Source: Micromonospora sp. MP36 (GTDB taxonomy: Bacteria > Actinomycetota > Actinomycetes > Mycobacteriales > Micromonosporaceae). Taken from it: a DNA stretch of 64,000 nucleotides. The notes beneath the pieces are model-generated. The model saw only the letters and a list, made by a program, of their open reading frames with translations, ran no database searches and was not told the origin of the DNA. The stretch covers positions 124,001 through 188,000 of the forward strand of contig NZ_VSFA01000003.1 of NCBI RefSeq assembly GCF_008119785.1, read 5' to 3'. Shown here piece after piece: positions 27,298-40,918 of the stretch. The stretch's first letter is position 1; the number at the start of each line of letters is the position of its first letter. The position numbers were made by a program, and so were the translations under genes.

Positions 27298-28941
27298 TCA
27301 GGCCTTCGACAGCACCTCGTCGACCAGGGCCTTCGCCTCGTCCTGGATCCGGGTCAGGTGCTCGGGTCCCTGGAACGACTCGGCGTAGATCTTGTAGACG
27401 TCCTCCGTGCCGGAGGGCCGGGCGGCGAACCAGCCCGACTCGGTGGTCACCTTCAGCCCGCCGATCGGCGCGCCGTTGCCGGGGGCGGTGGTGAGGATGC
27501 CGGTGATCGGCTCGCCGGCCAACTCGGTCGCGGTCACCTGCTCCGGGGAGAGCTTGCCGAGCACGGCCTTCTCCTCCCGGCTGGCCGGCGCGTCGATCCG
27601 GGCGTACGCGGGCGCGCCGAAGCGCTCCGCCAGCTCGGCCCAGTGCTGGCTGGGGCTGCGCCCGGTGCTGGCGATGATCTCCGCGGCGAGCAGGCAGAGC
27701 AGGATGCCGTCCTTGTCGGTGGTCCAGGTGCCGCCGTCCCGGCGCAGGAAGGACGCGCCGGCGCTCTCCTCGCCGCCGAACCCGACCGCCCCGTCGAGCA
27801 GGCCGGGCACGAACCACTTGAAGCCGACCGGCACCTCCAGCAGCGGACGACCCAGGTCGGCGGCCACCCGGTCGATCATCGAGGAGGAGACGAGGGTCTT
27901 GCCGACCGCCGCCGCGGGCCCCCACTGGTCCCGGGTCCGGAACAGGTGACCGATCGCCACGGCGAGATAGTGGTTGGGGTTCATCAGGCCGCCGTCGGGG
28001 GTGACGATGCCGTGCCGGTCGGCGTCGGCGTCGTTGCCGGTGGAGACCTGGTAACGGTCGCGGGCGGCGATCAGCGAGGCCATCGCGTTCGGCGAGGAGC
28101 AGTCCATCCGGATCTTGCCGTCGCCGTCGAGGGTCATGAACCGCCAGGTCGGGTCGACGGTCGGGTTGGTCACCGTCAGGTCGAGCCGGTGCCGCTCGGC
28201 GATCTCCCCCCAGTACGCCACGCTCGCCCCGCCCATCGGGTCGGCGCCGATGCGCACCCCGGCGTCGCGGATCGCGGCGATGTCCAGCACGGCCGGTAGG
28301 TCGTCGACGTACCGGGCCAGGAAGTCGTACTCCCCGGTGGTGTCGGCGGCGCGCGCCCGCGCGTACGGGAGGCGTTTCACCTCCTTGAGCCCGGCGGTGA
28401 GGATGGCGTTCGCGCGGTCCTGGATCCACTTCGTGACGTCGGTGTCGGCGGGCCCGCCGTGGGTGGGGTTGTACTTGAAGCCGCCGTCGTCCGGCGGGTT
28501 GTGCGACGGGGTGATCACGATGCCGTCGGCGAGGCCGGTGGTCCGCCCGCGGTTGTGCGTGAGGATGGCGTGCGACAGGGCCGGGGTCGGCGTGCAGCCG
28601 TCGCGGCTGTCCAGCAGCACGGTGACCTCGTTGGCGGCGAGCACCTCCAGCGCGCTGACCGCCGCCGGGGCGGAGAGCGCGTGGGTGTCCCGGGCGAGGA
28701 ACAGCGGCCCGTCCACGCCGCGCTCCCGGCGGTATTCGCAGAGCGCCTGGGTGACGGCGAGGATGTGGTCCTCGTTGAAGGCGTTCCTCAGGCTGGACCC
28801 GCGATGGCCGGAGGTGCCGAAGGAGACCTGCTGCGCGGCGTCCGCCGGATCGGGGTGCTCGGCGTAGTAGGCGGTGACCAGCCGGGGTACGTCGACCAGG
28901 TCGGCGGGCTCGGCGGGTTGGCCGGCACGGGGGTGGGCCAC
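27298..28941 (-). CDS. pgm: Phosphoglucomutase (alpha-D-glucose phosphate-specific)
   Basis: A 547-residue phosphohexomutase that interconverts glucose-6-phosphate and glucose-1-phosphate, feeding ADP-glucose synthesis next door. The phosphoserine loop is [13 protein letters not shown], the magnesium loop is [12 protein letters not shown], the sugar-binding loop is GFGGEESAG, and the phosphate-binding loop is [15 protein letters not shown]. The early FGTSGHRGS motif is typical of this subgroup. GTG at 28941 has an AGGAGG site 8 bases upstream; the frame open further upstream lies within glgC. It is 32 bp from glgC on the same strand, probably one operon. Confidence 0.95.
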   Translation of the reverse strand: MAHPRAGQPAEPADLVDVPRLVTAYYAEHPDPADAAQQVSFGTSGHRGSSLRNAFNEDHILAVTQALCEYRRERGVDGPLFLARDTHALSAPAAVSALEVLAANEVTVLLDSRDGCTPTPALSHAILTHNRGRTTGLADGIVITPSHNPPDDGGFKYNPTHGGPADTDVTKWIQDRANAILTAGLKEVKRLPYARARAADTTGEYDFLARYVDDLPAVLDIAAIRDAGVRIGADPMGGASVAYWGEIAERHRLDLTVTNPTVDPTWRFMTLDGDGKIRMDCSSPNAMASLIAARDRYQVSTGNDADADRHGIVTPDGGLMNPNHYLAVAIGHLFRTRDQWGPAAAVGKTLVSSSMIDRVAADLGRPLLEVPVGFKWFVPGLLDGAVGFGGEESAGASFLRRDGGTWTTDKDGILLCLLAAEIIASTGRSPSQHWAELAERFGAPAYARIDAPASREEKAVLGKLSPEQVTATELAGEPITGILTTAPGNGAPIGGLKVTTESGWFAARPSGTEDVYKIYAESFQGPEHLTRIQDEAKALVDEVLSKA

Positions 28942-28973
28942 TGCGGGGACCTCCTCGAAGAGATGGACGGCGG

Positions 28974-30206
28974 TCAGGGCTCGACGGTCTGGCCCTTGCC
29001 GATCACGACGATGCCGTTGTCGGAGACGGTGTAGCGCTGGCGGTCCTTCTCCAGGTCGACGCCGATCTCGGCGCCCTCCGGGACGTAGACGTTCTTGTCC
29101 AGGATGGCCCGTCGGACCACCGCGTGTCGGCCGATCTCGACACCCTCCATGAGCACCGCGCCGTCCACGTGCGCCCAGGAGTGGACCTTCACCTTCGGCG
29201 AGACGATCGAGTTCTCCACCAGCGAACCCGAGATCACCGACCCGGGCGAGACCATCGAGCTGACCGCCCGGCCGACCCGTTCCCCCCAGGCGTGGACGAA
29301 CTTGGCCGGCGGGTACGGCGGCTGGTTGCTGTAGATCGGCCAGTCGAAGTTGTAGAGGTTGAACACGGGGTGGACGTTGATCAGGTCCATGTGGGCGTCG
29401 TAGAACGAGTCGAGCGTTCCCACGTCCCGCCAGTAGCCGCGGTCCCGGTCGGTGCTGCCGGGCACTTCGTTGTCCTTGAAGTCGTAGACGTTGGCCTCGC
29501 CCCGCTCGACCAGCATCGGGATGATGCTGCCGCCCATGTCGTGCTTGCTGGTCTTGTCCTCGGCGTCGCGCTCGACGGCCTCGCAGAGCGCCCTGGTGGT
29601 GAAGACATAGTTGCCCATCGAGGCGTAGATCTGGTCGGGTGCGTCGGGCAGCCCCACCGCGTCGGTGGGCTTCTCGCGGAAGGCCCGGATCCGCCGGCCG
29701 TCCTCGCCGACCTCGATCACGCCGAACTGGTCCGCCATCGACAGCGGCTGGCGGATGCCCGCCACGGTGACGGCGGCGCCGGAGGCGATGTGGGCCTCCA
29801 CCATCTGCCGCGGGTCCATCCGGTAGATGTGGTCGGCGCCGAAGACGATCACATAGTCCGGCTGCTCGTCGTTGATCAGGTTGAAGCTCTGGTAGATCGC
29901 GTCGGCGGAGCCGGCGAACCACCACGGGCCGCGGCGCTGCTGCGCCGGCACCGGGGTGACGTAGTTGCCGAGCATGGTCGACATGCGCCACGTCTGGGTG
30001 ATGTGGCGGTCCAGCGAGTGGGACTTGTACTGGGTCAGCACGACGATCTTGAGATAGCCGGCGTTCGCCAGGTTGGAGAGGACGAAGTCGACCATGCGGT
30101 ACATCCCGCCGAAGGGGACGGCGGGCTTCGCGCGGTCGGTGGTGAGGGGCATCAGGCGCTTGCCCTCCCCGCCGGCCAGGACGATCGCGAGCACCTTGGC
30201 AGCCAT
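28974..30206 (-). CDS. glgC: Glucose-1-phosphate adenylyltransferase
   Basis: A 410-residue ADP-glucose pyrophosphorylase making ADP-glucose from glucose-1-phosphate and ATP. The nucleotide loop is [20 protein letters not shown] (residues 11-30), the substrate regions include [12 protein letters not shown] and [11 protein letters not shown], and the C-terminal left-handed helix region holds [12 protein letters not shown] and [15 protein letters not shown]. It is divergent from glgA with a 95-bp shared upstream region and probably co-transcribed with pgm. It supplies ADP-glucose to GlgA/GlgM. Confidence 0.95.
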   Translation of the reverse strand: MAAKVLAIVLAGGEGKRLMPLTTDRAKPAVPFGGMYRMVDFVLSNLANAGYLKIVVLTQYKSHSLDRHITQTWRMSTMLGNYVTPVPAQQRRGPWWFAGSADAIYQSFNLINDEQPDYVIVFGADHIYRMDPRQMVEAHIASGAAVTVAGIRQPLSMADQFGVIEVGEDGRRIRAFREKPTDAVGLPDAPDQIYASMGNYVFTTRALCEAVERDAEDKTSKHDMGGSIIPMLVERGEANVYDFKDNEVPGSTDRDRGYWRDVGTLDSFYDAHMDLINVHPVFNLYNFDWPIYSNQPPYPPAKFVHAWGERVGRAVSSMVSPGSVISGSLVENSIVSPKVKVHSWAHVDGAVLMEGVEIGRHAVVRRAILDKNVYVPEGAEIGVDLEKDRQRYTVSDNGIVVIGKGQTVEP

Positions 30207-30301
30207 GCTCAGACGCTATCGATCCCGCCCCAAGTTCACCACTCGTACGGGCACAGTTCTGCACCGGGTGCGCGGCGCGGAACTGCACTAGGGTGCCGGG
30301 C

Positions 30302-31510
30302 ATGACGGATTCCGCTCGGCTGCGCGTTGATCTGCTCACCCGGGAGTACCCGCCGGAGGTGTACGGCGGGGCCGGGGTCCACGTCGAGTACCTGGCGCGC
30401 GAGCTGCGCCGCCTCGCCGACGTACGGGTGCACTGCTTCGGCGCACCACGCGACGAGCCGGGCGTCACCGCGTACGCCGAGCCGGCCGCACTGGCCGACG
30501 CGAACCCGGCGCTGCGGACCATGGGCGTCGACCTGGAGATGGCGGCCGGCTGCGCCGGCACCGACGTGGTGCACAGCCACACCTGGTACGCCAACCTGGC
30601 CGGACACACCGCGAAGCTGCTGTACGGGGTGCCGCACGTGGTCACCGCGCACAGCCTGGAGCCGCTGCGGCCGTGGAAGGCCGAACAGCTCGGCGGCGGG
30701 TACGCACTCTCCTCCTGGTGCGAGCGCACGGCGGTGGAGTCCGCCGACGCGGTGATCGCGGTCAGCGAGGGAATGCGGCGGGACGTCCTGATGGCCTACC
30801 CGGCGGTGAACCCGGACCGGGTGCGGGTGGTCTACAACGGCATCGACACCGGGCAGTACGCCCCGGACCTCGGCACCGACGTGATGGACCGGCTCGGCAT
30901 CGACCCGTCCCGCCCCAGCGTGGTCTACGTCGGGCGGATCACCCGGCAGAAGGGCCTGCCGTACCTGCTGCGGGCGGCCCGGGAGCTGCCCGCCGACACC
31001 CAGCTCGTGCTGCTCGCCGGCGCCCCCGACACGCCGGACATCGCGGCCGAGGTGGAGGAGCTGGTCGCCGAGCTGCGGGCCAACCGCTCCGGGGTGGTCT
31101 GGGTGGCCGCGATGCTGCCCAAGCACGAGGTGATCCAGGTGCTCACCCACGCCACGATCTTCGCCTGTCCGTCGGTGTACGAGCCGATGGGCATCGTCAA
31201 CCTGGAGGCGATGGCCTGCGAGACGGCCGTGGTGGCTACCGCCACCGGCGGCATCCCCGAGGTGGTCGTCGACGGCGAGACCGGGCTGCTGGTGCCGATC
31301 GACCAGGCCAGCGACGGCAGTGGCCGGCCGCTGGACCCGGCGCGGTTCGTGGCCGACCTGGCGGCCCGGCTCAACGAGCTGCTGACCGACCCGGCACGCA
31401 CCGCGGAGTTCGGCCGCGCCGGGCGACGCCGGGCCGTGGAGCACTTCTCCTGGGACACGATCGCGCAGCGGACGCTGGAGGTGTACCGGTCGGTGGGCGC
31501 CGCCGGCTGA
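30302..31510 (+). CDS. glgA: Glycogen synthase / maltose-1-phosphate synthase, GlgA/GlgM type
   Basis: A 402-residue GT4 enzyme. Motifs: [67 protein letters not shown] and [19 protein letters not shown] with the EX7E pair. This short actinobacterial type, without the longer N-terminus of E. coli GlgA, is known from M. tuberculosis (Rv1212c) to make maltose-1-phosphate from ADP-glucose, and the close glgE supports that role here (inference). ATG at 30302 was chosen; a GTG three codons earlier is possible. No strong ribosome site precedes it, so a near-leaderless transcript is possible. Confidence 0.92.
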   Translation: MTDSARLRVDLLTREYPPEVYGGAGVHVEYLARELRRLADVRVHCFGAPRDEPGVTAYAEPAALADANPALRTMGVDLEMAAGCAGTDVVHSHTWYANLAGHTAKLLYGVPHVVTAHSLEPLRPWKAEQLGGGYALSSWCERTAVESADAVIAVSEGMRRDVLMAYPAVNPDRVRVVYNGIDTGQYAPDLGTDVMDRLGIDPSRPSVVYVGRITRQKGLPYLLRAARELPADTQLVLLAGAPDTPDIAAEVEELVAELRANRSGVVWVAAMLPKHEVIQVLTHATIFACPSVYEPMGIVNLEAMACETAVVATATGGIPEVVVDGETGLLVPIDQASDGSGRPLDPARFVADLAARLNELLTDPARTAEFGRAGRRRAVEHFSWDTIAQRTLEVYRSVGAAG

Positions 31511-31517
31511 CCACCGC

Positions 31518-31973
31518 TCAGGTGCTGGGCGAAGCAACCGCCAGCTTGGGGAAATACGTACGGTAGCGGGCACCGTCCCGGGTCAACAGGCGGTAGCCGC
31601 ACACGGCCGCATGGGCTCCGATGTAGAAATCCGCGATCGGTGAACGCTTGGTGCCGCCCTGCGCGCGGTACCTCGCGTACGCCTTGCCGGCGAGGAAGCC
31701 CGCCGGATACGGCAGTTCCTCGCGCAGGAAGTCCGCGGCCGGCAGCGCCTCGTCGAGCTCCTCGATGCTGGCGAAACGCACCGACACCTCGGCGTACACG
31801 ATCGGGTTGATGACCAGGGCGCCGCTGTCCCGGGCGGCGGCCAGGGCGTTGCCCGACCATTCGGCCCAGCGCGGGTCCTCGGTGAAGATGTCCAGCAGGA
31901 CGTTGGTGTCGACCAGGGTGGTGGCCGCGTCATCCGATCGGGTGGGGACGGCCCGGACCAGCTCACTCGCCAC
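31518..31973 (-). CDS. PIN-domain toxin, VapC-like
   Basis: A 151-residue PIN-domain protein, probably the RNase toxin of a toxin-antitoxin pair. Acidic metal-site residues are visible: D22 in LVDTNVLLDIF, E62 in VYAEVSVRF, D115 in PIADFYIGAHA, and D133 in LTRDGARYRTYF. The N-terminus is about 17 residues longer than many VapC proteins, so a later start cannot be excluded. Its start overlaps the antitoxin gene by 11 bp, the usual antitoxin-first coupling. It lies tail to tail with glgA. Confidence 0.88.
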   Translation of the reverse strand: MASELVRAVPTRSDDAATTLVDTNVLLDIFTEDPRWAEWSGNALAAARDSGALVINPIVYAEVSVRFASIEELDEALPAADFLREELPYPAGFLAGKAYARYRAQGGTKRSPIADFYIGAHAAVCGYRLLTRDGARYRTYFPKLAVASPST

Positions 31974-32202
31974 GAAGCAGTTCCATCAACTCATCCGTGG
32001 ACATCCCCTCGGCCTGTCGGGCTCCCCCACGCCCGCGCATGTGCCGGACCAGGCGTTGCCCCCGGCTCTCCGCGCCGCTCACCCGCACGATTCGCAGCGC
32101 GCCACCCTCCTCGACGACGTCGACCTCGTCGCCCTCGTGCAGCCCGTGCCGGGCACGCAGGGCGGCGGGGATGGTCACCTGGCCTTTGCTGTTGAGCTTC
32201 AT
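31963..32202 (-). CDS. AbrB/MazE-family antitoxin
   Basis: A 79-residue swapped-hairpin DNA-binding protein, the likely antitoxin partner. The first 45 residues form the AbrB-type fold: KLNSKGQVTIPAALRARHGL, then GDEVDVVEEGGALRIVRV. The C-terminal part (MSTDELMELLRGE) probably contacts the toxin. ATG at 32202 has AGGAGG five bases upstream and is preferred over an ATG six codons earlier. The palindrome just upstream (32216-32241) is the likely autoregulatory site. Confidence 0.87.
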   Translation of the reverse strand: MKLNSKGQVTIPAALRARHGLHEGDEVDVVEEGGALRIVRVSGAESRGQRLVRHMRGRGGARQAEGMSTDELMELLRGE

Positions 32203-32215
32203 CCCGCCTCCTCGT

Positions 32216-32241
32216 GACACGTATTACCAATGATACGTGTC
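32216..32241. promoter_or_regulatory. Palindromic operator of the toxin-antitoxin pair
   Basis: GACACGTAT (32216-32224) and ATACGTGTC (32233-32241) form a perfect 9-bp inverted repeat with an 8-bp spacer, in an A/T-rich patch 14 bp before the antitoxin start. AbrB-type antitoxins typically bind such repeats and repress their own operon. It lies 81 bp before glgE on the other strand, so binding might also affect glgE. Confidence 0.8.
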
Positions 32242-32321
32242 GGACGGGTTCCGCGTAGGCCCGACAGGTGGCGCACGCCTCGACCCGAGCGCGAAGCGAT
32301 CTCGCGCAGTAGGTTGAACCG

Positions 32322-36508
<4,187 letters not shown>

Positions 36509-36596
36509 CCGTGGTCAGGCGGCGGCAGGTGTGGTCATCGTCCCCTGAAGTCGCGCGGAACACGATGGTCGGGATTCGAGCGGCGTTAGCAACGAA

Positions 36597-37760
36597 TTAC
36601 CGATTCAGGACACTAGGCGCCTTCGGCTGCGGCCCGATCCCATCCGCTGGCGTACCTTCGTTGAGGCCGCGTCCGGAGCGGGAGCTCACCCGCTTTCGCT
36701 TCAAGGCCGGCTTCTCGACGAAGTTCCACGACAACGCCGCGAGGGTCAGGGAGACCGCCAAGACGACGAAGGCCACCGTGTATTCGGGCAGGTGGCTGTC
36801 CAGGCCCCACCAGAGGATGGCGTTCACAATCAGCATGTGCCAGATGTAGCTGCCGTAACTGAGGTCACCGAATCGCTTCGGGAACTTCTCGAACGCCCGC
36901 GGTCCGCGCTCGCCCACGCACACAACGACGTAAGAGAGGGCGAGCCCCTTGATCAGGGCGACCAGCGGGATATCGAAGAGGTGCTCGTTTGCTTGGACTG
37001 CGGCGATGTAGACGGCTGCCGCAACCGCGGCACGGGGCCAGGTCAGACGGACATGCTTGAGGCCCCACAAGTACCAGGCGACGCCGAGACCGAACCACCA
37101 AAGGTAGGGCAGGAAGGTGACCTTCAACAGCTTTCCGGCCATGCCGTCGACGCCGGGTGACAGCACCCAGGTAACAGCACCGGCCGTGAGGAGAACTCCC
37201 AAGAAGACTCGGATCCTGATCCGGCGACTGGCAAGCACGAGGAGCGGAACGAAGACATAGAAAGAGACCTCGACCGCAATTGCCGCCAGGCTGCCGTTGA
37301 CGTTTCCGACCCCGAAATCTTCCAGAAAGCCAGGGCTGTAGAACGGCGCAAGGAAGGCCATCGACAGGATCCAGGAGACGCCACGGACGGAAGCGATGTC
37401 GGAGGAGGCGGCGGCACCGACCGCGACTACGAAGATCACCGCGATCACCCCGTAAACCCACAGGGCGGGCCCGATTCGCAGGACCCGGTTCTCGTAGAAG
37501 TCGCGCCACCAGGTGCCGGTTCGGTCCCGTTCCATCAGTCGGTCAGCGGACCGAAAGACGAAAAGGCCGCTGATGATGAAGAACGTATGCAAGCCCTCGT
37601 ATACCCAGAGCGCGTCGCCTGACCGGTGCCACAGAAACGGGACGCCGAGGTGGTTCGATGTGTGCTCCAGCAGAACCTCAACAGCAGCGATCAGCCGAAT
37701 GAAGTCGTAGGCGTTCACACGCCGCTTCAGATCCTCTGCAAGCATGGCGAAAGCGTACAT
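36597..37760 (-). CDS. Acyltransferase 3 family membrane protein, lower-GC gene
   Basis: A 387-residue membrane acyltransferase probably acting on a surface glycan or lipid. The first helix VNAYDFIRLIAAVEVLLEHT holds the R/H pair typical of the family; then come TFFIISGLFVFRSADRLM, RVLRIGPALWVYG and about ten hydrophobic helices ending in WNFVEKPALKRKRV. Base composition and third-codon positions are visibly less GC-rich than in neighbouring genes. Two ATG starts (37760 and 37745) are possible and neither has a clear ribosome site. The low GC and nearby transposase fragment suggest recent acquisition (inference). Confidence 0.85.
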   Translation of the reverse strand: MYAFAMLAEDLKRRVNAYDFIRLIAAVEVLLEHTSNHLGVPFLWHRSGDALWVYEGLHTFFIISGLFVFRSADRLMERDRTGTWWRDFYENRVLRIGPALWVYGVIAVIFVVAVGAAASSDIASVRGVSWILSMAFLAPFYSPGFLEDFGVGNVNGSLAAIAVEVSFYVFVPLLVLASRRIRIRVFLGVLLTAGAVTWVLSPGVDGMAGKLLKVTFLPYLWWFGLGVAWYLWGLKHVRLTWPRAAVAAAVYIAAVQANEHLFDIPLVALIKGLALSYVVVCVGERGPRAFEKFPKRFGDLSYGSYIWHMLIVNAILWWGLDSHLPEYTVAFVVLAVSLTLAALSWNFVEKPALKRKRVSSRSGRGLNEGTPADGIGPQPKAPSVLNR

Positions 37761-38116
37761 CTGGTCAGCATTCGGGCATGAGGCGCCACACCGTCACGCG
37801 CCGGTTCTCCAGCACACTTCGGCACCGCTGGGCCCCCTACCCAGGATGAGCGACCGCACGGCACCGTTGGCTCGGCTCCCAGATTGGGCATCGCCGTGTC
37901 CGCCCATTTGGCGGCGGTCAAAGACGGCCCGCTGGCAGTGGCCCGGATCTGCGGCACCGGGACTTTCGCCGGCGACGATTAGCCGGGAGCTGCGCCGCAA
38001 CGCCGCCGCGCGCATGACTGCAGCTACGACGCTGGCCTCGCACGCGGTCGAAGCCGGGAGCGGTTGTGTCGCTCATAACTCCTTCTCGCGTTCCTTGCGT
38101 GTGGGACCGGCATACG
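37761..38116. other. 356-bp region without an intact gene
   Basis: No complete gene is visible between the acyltransferase and the APP1-type gene. The only protein-like trace is the IS30-type fragment described separately. The rest has interrupted reading frames and mixed base composition, consistent with decayed mobile DNA. Confidence 0.6.
37963..38085 (+). pseudogene. Decayed IS30-family transposase fragment (DNA-binding region)
   Basis: The frame at 37963-38013 reads LSPATISRELRRNAAAR, close to the helix-turn-helix of IS30-family transposases (typically APSTISRELRRN). After a likely frameshift, an adjoining frame gives SYDAGLARGRSRER, which could be the following segment. The catalytic DDE domain and terminal repeats are absent. 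Only about 40 codons of similarity survive, so this is a relic. Confidence 0.6.
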
Positions 38117-39157
38117 TCAGACCAGGCCCGCGTCCCGCAGCAGCTTCCAGAGCCCGGCACCGTCCGGTGCGGCGAGCCACTTCTGCCCCACCGGGCCGGC
38201 GGAGGGGCGTCCGGGCGCGGCCGGCAGGCTACCGGCGAGCACCGACTGGGTGGGCGACAGCCGGCGGATCGCCACCCCGGCCACGTTGTCCGGGTGCGCG
38301 GCGGCGAACTCGCGGTAGATCTCCTGGTCGTGCTGCCCGTCGTCGCCGATCAGCAGCCACCGGACGTCCGGGAACTCCCGGGCCAGCCGGGCCAGGGTGG
38401 CCCGCTTGTGCTCCTTGCCGCTGCGGAACCACCGGTCGGCCGTCGGCCCCCAGTCGGTGAGCAGCAACGGCCCCGCCGGATAGAGGTGCCGGGAGAGGAA
38501 CCGGGTGAGTGTCGGGGCGACGTTCCAGGCGCCGGTGGACAGGTAGAAGACCGGGGCGCCGGGGTGGGCGGTGACCAACCGCTCGTACAGCACCGCCATG
38601 CCGGGCACGGCGGCCCGGGCGTGTTCGTCGAGGACGAAGGTGTTCCAGGCGGCGAGCAACGGCCGGGGCAGCGCGGTGACCATGACCGTGTCGTCGATGT
38701 CGGAGAGGATGCCGAACCGGACGTTCGGGTCGAGCACGCGGACCAGAGCCTCCACCGGCTCGGCGTCGGGGACGCTGAGGCGTACGGAGGCCCAGCCGGG
38801 GGTGAAGTCGGCCTCGATGACGGTGTCGACGAAGCCGCTGCGGTCCGCCGTCGTCTCGTGGCGTACGTCGCCGGCCTCGATGGTCACGGTGGCGTACTTG
38901 GCGGGCAGGGTGGCGAAGCTGCGCCAGCCGCGAACCTTCTCCGGTCGGGCCCGCTGCCGGACGTCCGGGCGGCCGAGCAGCACCCGGCACAGCACCCGCG
39001 CCCAGCCCGGGGCGCCGTACCCGGCGTACGCGATGATGTTGACCCGCCACCCGGTGCGCCGCAGCCGGCGCGCCACCAGGTTGTGGACCGCGTCCTCGAT
39101 CCGTGCGGCCCGGTGCAGCCGCGGTACGGCGAGGTCTCCGGCAGGTGTGGCGGGCAC
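38117..39157 (-). CDS. APP1 (DUF2183) family phosphatase-like protein
   Basis: A 346-residue protein with the APP1 catalytic domain, known in yeast as a phosphatidate phosphatase of the HAD type. The DxDxT signature is in GILSDIDDTVMVT (D153, D155). Further HAD-like motifs are FYLSTGAWNVAPTLTRFL and WLLIGDDGQHDQEIYREFA. The N-terminal 130 residues form a beta-rich region (WRVNIIAYAGYGAPGWARVL). GTG at 39157 was chosen because the longer frame upstream is low-complexity. No signal peptide is seen. The substrate in bacteria is not established; a phospholipid is plausible. Confidence 0.85.
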   Translation of the reverse strand: MPATPAGDLAVPRLHRAARIEDAVHNLVARRLRRTGWRVNIIAYAGYGAPGWARVLCRVLLGRPDVRQRARPEKVRGWRSFATLPAKYATVTIEAGDVRHETTADRSGFVDTVIEADFTPGWASVRLSVPDAEPVEALVRVLDPNVRFGILSDIDDTVMVTALPRPLLAAWNTFVLDEHARAAVPGMAVLYERLVTAHPGAPVFYLSTGAWNVAPTLTRFLSRHLYPAGPLLLTDWGPTADRWFRSGKEHKRATLARLAREFPDVRWLLIGDDGQHDQEIYREFAAAHPDNVAGVAIRRLSPTQSVLAGSLPAAPGRPSAGPVGQKWLAAPDGAGLWKLLRDAGLV

Positions 39158-39285
39158 GCTGCCACCCTGCCACACCGGGGCGACACCGGCCACGCGAGTG
39201 CGGCCGGCCCGACTCCGCCGATCCGCCCCGCCCCCGGGCGGCACCGTGAAAAACTGCGGTCGGGACGACGACGGGGGCGTTGGTC

Positions 39286-40896
39286 GTGTCGACAGCAGTG
39301 CAGCACCGCGGGTGGTGGCACCCCACGCTCGACCGGCCGGCGCTCGTCGCGCTGGTGCTCGGGGCGGCCGGGGTCGGTTACCGGCTGGTCCTGACGCTGC
39401 TGACCCTGCCCACCTCGAACAGCGACGAGGCCACCTTCGGCCTCGCCGCGCTGCACATCGCCGCCGGCCACGAGCGGCCGGTCTTCCTGTACGGCCAGCA
39501 CTACATGGGCGTGCTGGAGTCGTACCTGGCGGCGCCGCTGGTCCGGTGGGCCGGGCCGAGCTGGCCGGTGCTGCGGCTGCCCCTGCTGGCGCTCTACGCG
39601 GTCTTCCTCTGGCTGGCCTACCGGCTGACCCGCCGCCTCTTCTCCCCCTGGCTGGCCACCTTCGTGGTCGGGCTGCTGGCGCTCGGCTCGGAGCGGGTGG
39701 TCCGCGACCAGCTCACCGTGGTGGGCGGCCGACCGGAGGTGAAGCCGGCGGTGCTGGCGATGCTGCTGATCGCGGTGGCCCTCGGCGAACGCCGGGTGCG
39801 GCACCGCTGGCTGGCCACCGGCGTGTTCGGGCTGCTCGCTGGCCTGGCGCTCTGGTCGGACTGGCTGATCGTGCCCTACCTGGCGGCGGCCGGGCTGGTG
39901 CTGTTCTGGGCGGCGCCCCGGGACCTGGTCGGCTGGCCCGGCGTGCTGCTGATCGCCGGCTTCCTGCTCGGGGTCGCACCGATGATCAAGGACAACCTGG
40001 TAGCCCCGCCCGGGCAGGACTCGCTGTCGGTGTTCCGGCAGATCAGCACCCGGCCGGGCGCGGTGCCGTCCTGGTCGGACCGGGTGCACGGCGGCCTGCT
40101 GGAGGGGGTGCCGCTGGCCGGCGGGCTGTGCCGGGCGGCCGGCTGCGCCCGGTGGCAGGAGTGGTTCGGGTTGCTCTACCCCGTGCTGCTGGTGGCCGCC
40201 GCCGTGCTGGGGCTGGTCGCGTACCGGCGGGCCGCCGTCGCCGCCGGACGGGTCCGGGCGGTCGCGCAACTCGCCCTGGTCGTCGGGGCCGCGCTGACCC
40301 TGCTCCTGTACGTGCGCAGCCCGCTCGCCGCGACCGACCCGCTGGGCAACGCCCGCTACCTGTCGGTGCTGCAGATCTCGCTGCCGGCGGTGCTGTGGCC
40401 GATCTGGCTGGCCGCCGCGCACGCCTGGCGGGGCACGGCGGGGGTGGCCGCGCGGATCGGCGGCGCGGCGGCGCACCTGGTGCTGGCCGCGCTGGCCGCC
40501 GCCACGCTCGCGGCCACCGTGGCGTTCGTCGCGGACGCGCCGTCGCTGCGGGCCGAGGAGCGGCGGGCCCGCGAGCTGGCCGACGCGGTGCGCGGGGCCG
40601 GGCTGCACGAGGTGTACGGGGACTACTGGACCTGCAACCGGCTGATCTTCAACACCGGCGAGACGGTGGCCTGCGGGGTGCTCGACGGCAACCTGACCCC
40701 GGGGCAGAACCGCTACCCGCCGTACTGGCGGCAGGTCGGGCGGGCGGCCCGGCCCGGGTACGTGCTCGAGGCCGGGTCGTCGGCGGAGCGCGCGCTGCGC
40801 CGCTGGCTCGGCGACGGGGCCGACGCGGCCGTGGTCGCCGAGGTGGGCGGCTATCGCGTGTACCACCCGGAGAGCGCCGTGCGGCCGTGGCGCTGA
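39286..40896 (+). CDS. GT-C-like polytopic membrane protein
   Basis: A 536-residue membrane protein with about ten hydrophobic helices and a C-terminal soluble part (about residues 430-536). The first outer loop has SNSDEATFGLAALHIAAG, an acidic pair placed where GT-C glycosyltransferases (GT39/GT83-like) carry catalytic acids, followed by FLYGQHYMGVLESYLAAPLV. It is therefore a probable polyprenyl-phosphate-sugar-dependent glycosyltransferase; exact family and substrate are unknown. GTG at 39286 follows a G-rich site; TTG at 39280 is an alternative. It is divergent from the APP1-type gene and 22 bp before yaaA. Confidence 0.7.
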   Translation: MSTAVQHRGWWHPTLDRPALVALVLGAAGVGYRLVLTLLTLPTSNSDEATFGLAALHIAAGHERPVFLYGQHYMGVLESYLAAPLVRWAGPSWPVLRLPLLALYAVFLWLAYRLTRRLFSPWLATFVVGLLALGSERVVRDQLTVVGGRPEVKPAVLAMLLIAVALGERRVRHRWLATGVFGLLAGLALWSDWLIVPYLAAAGLVLFWAAPRDLVGWPGVLLIAGFLLGVAPMIKDNLVAPPGQDSLSVFRQISTRPGAVPSWSDRVHGGLLEGVPLAGGLCRAAGCARWQEWFGLLYPVLLVAAAVLGLVAYRRAAVAAGRVRAVAQLALVVGAALTLLLYVRSPLAATDPLGNARYLSVLQISLPAVLWPIWLAAAHAWRGTAGVAARIGGAAAHLVLAALAAATLAATVAFVADAPSLRAEERRARELADAVRGAGLHEVYGDYWTCNRLIFNTGETVACGVLDGNLTPGQNRYPPYWRQVGRAARPGYVLEAGSSAERALRRWLGDGADAAVVAEVGGYRVYHPESAVRPWR

Positions 40897-40918
40897 GGGT
40901 GGCCCGTAGGCTGAGCCG

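Noticed and set aside
28942..30729. Extension of the phosphoglucomutase frame upstream into glgC
   Set aside because: The pgm start at 28941 has a strong ribosome site, and the extension is antisense-like shadow of glgC and glgA.
31518..32202. Calling the toxin-antitoxin pair MazEF
   Set aside because: The antitoxin fold is AbrB/MazE-like, but the toxin has PIN-domain acidic residues and not a MazF fold.
37870..37970. A stretch reading AVSAHLAAVKDGPLAVARICGTGTFAG that faintly recalls sugar-kinase (BadF-type) sequence
   Set aside because: Too short, no flanking family motifs and frame ends at a stop; similarity could be chance.
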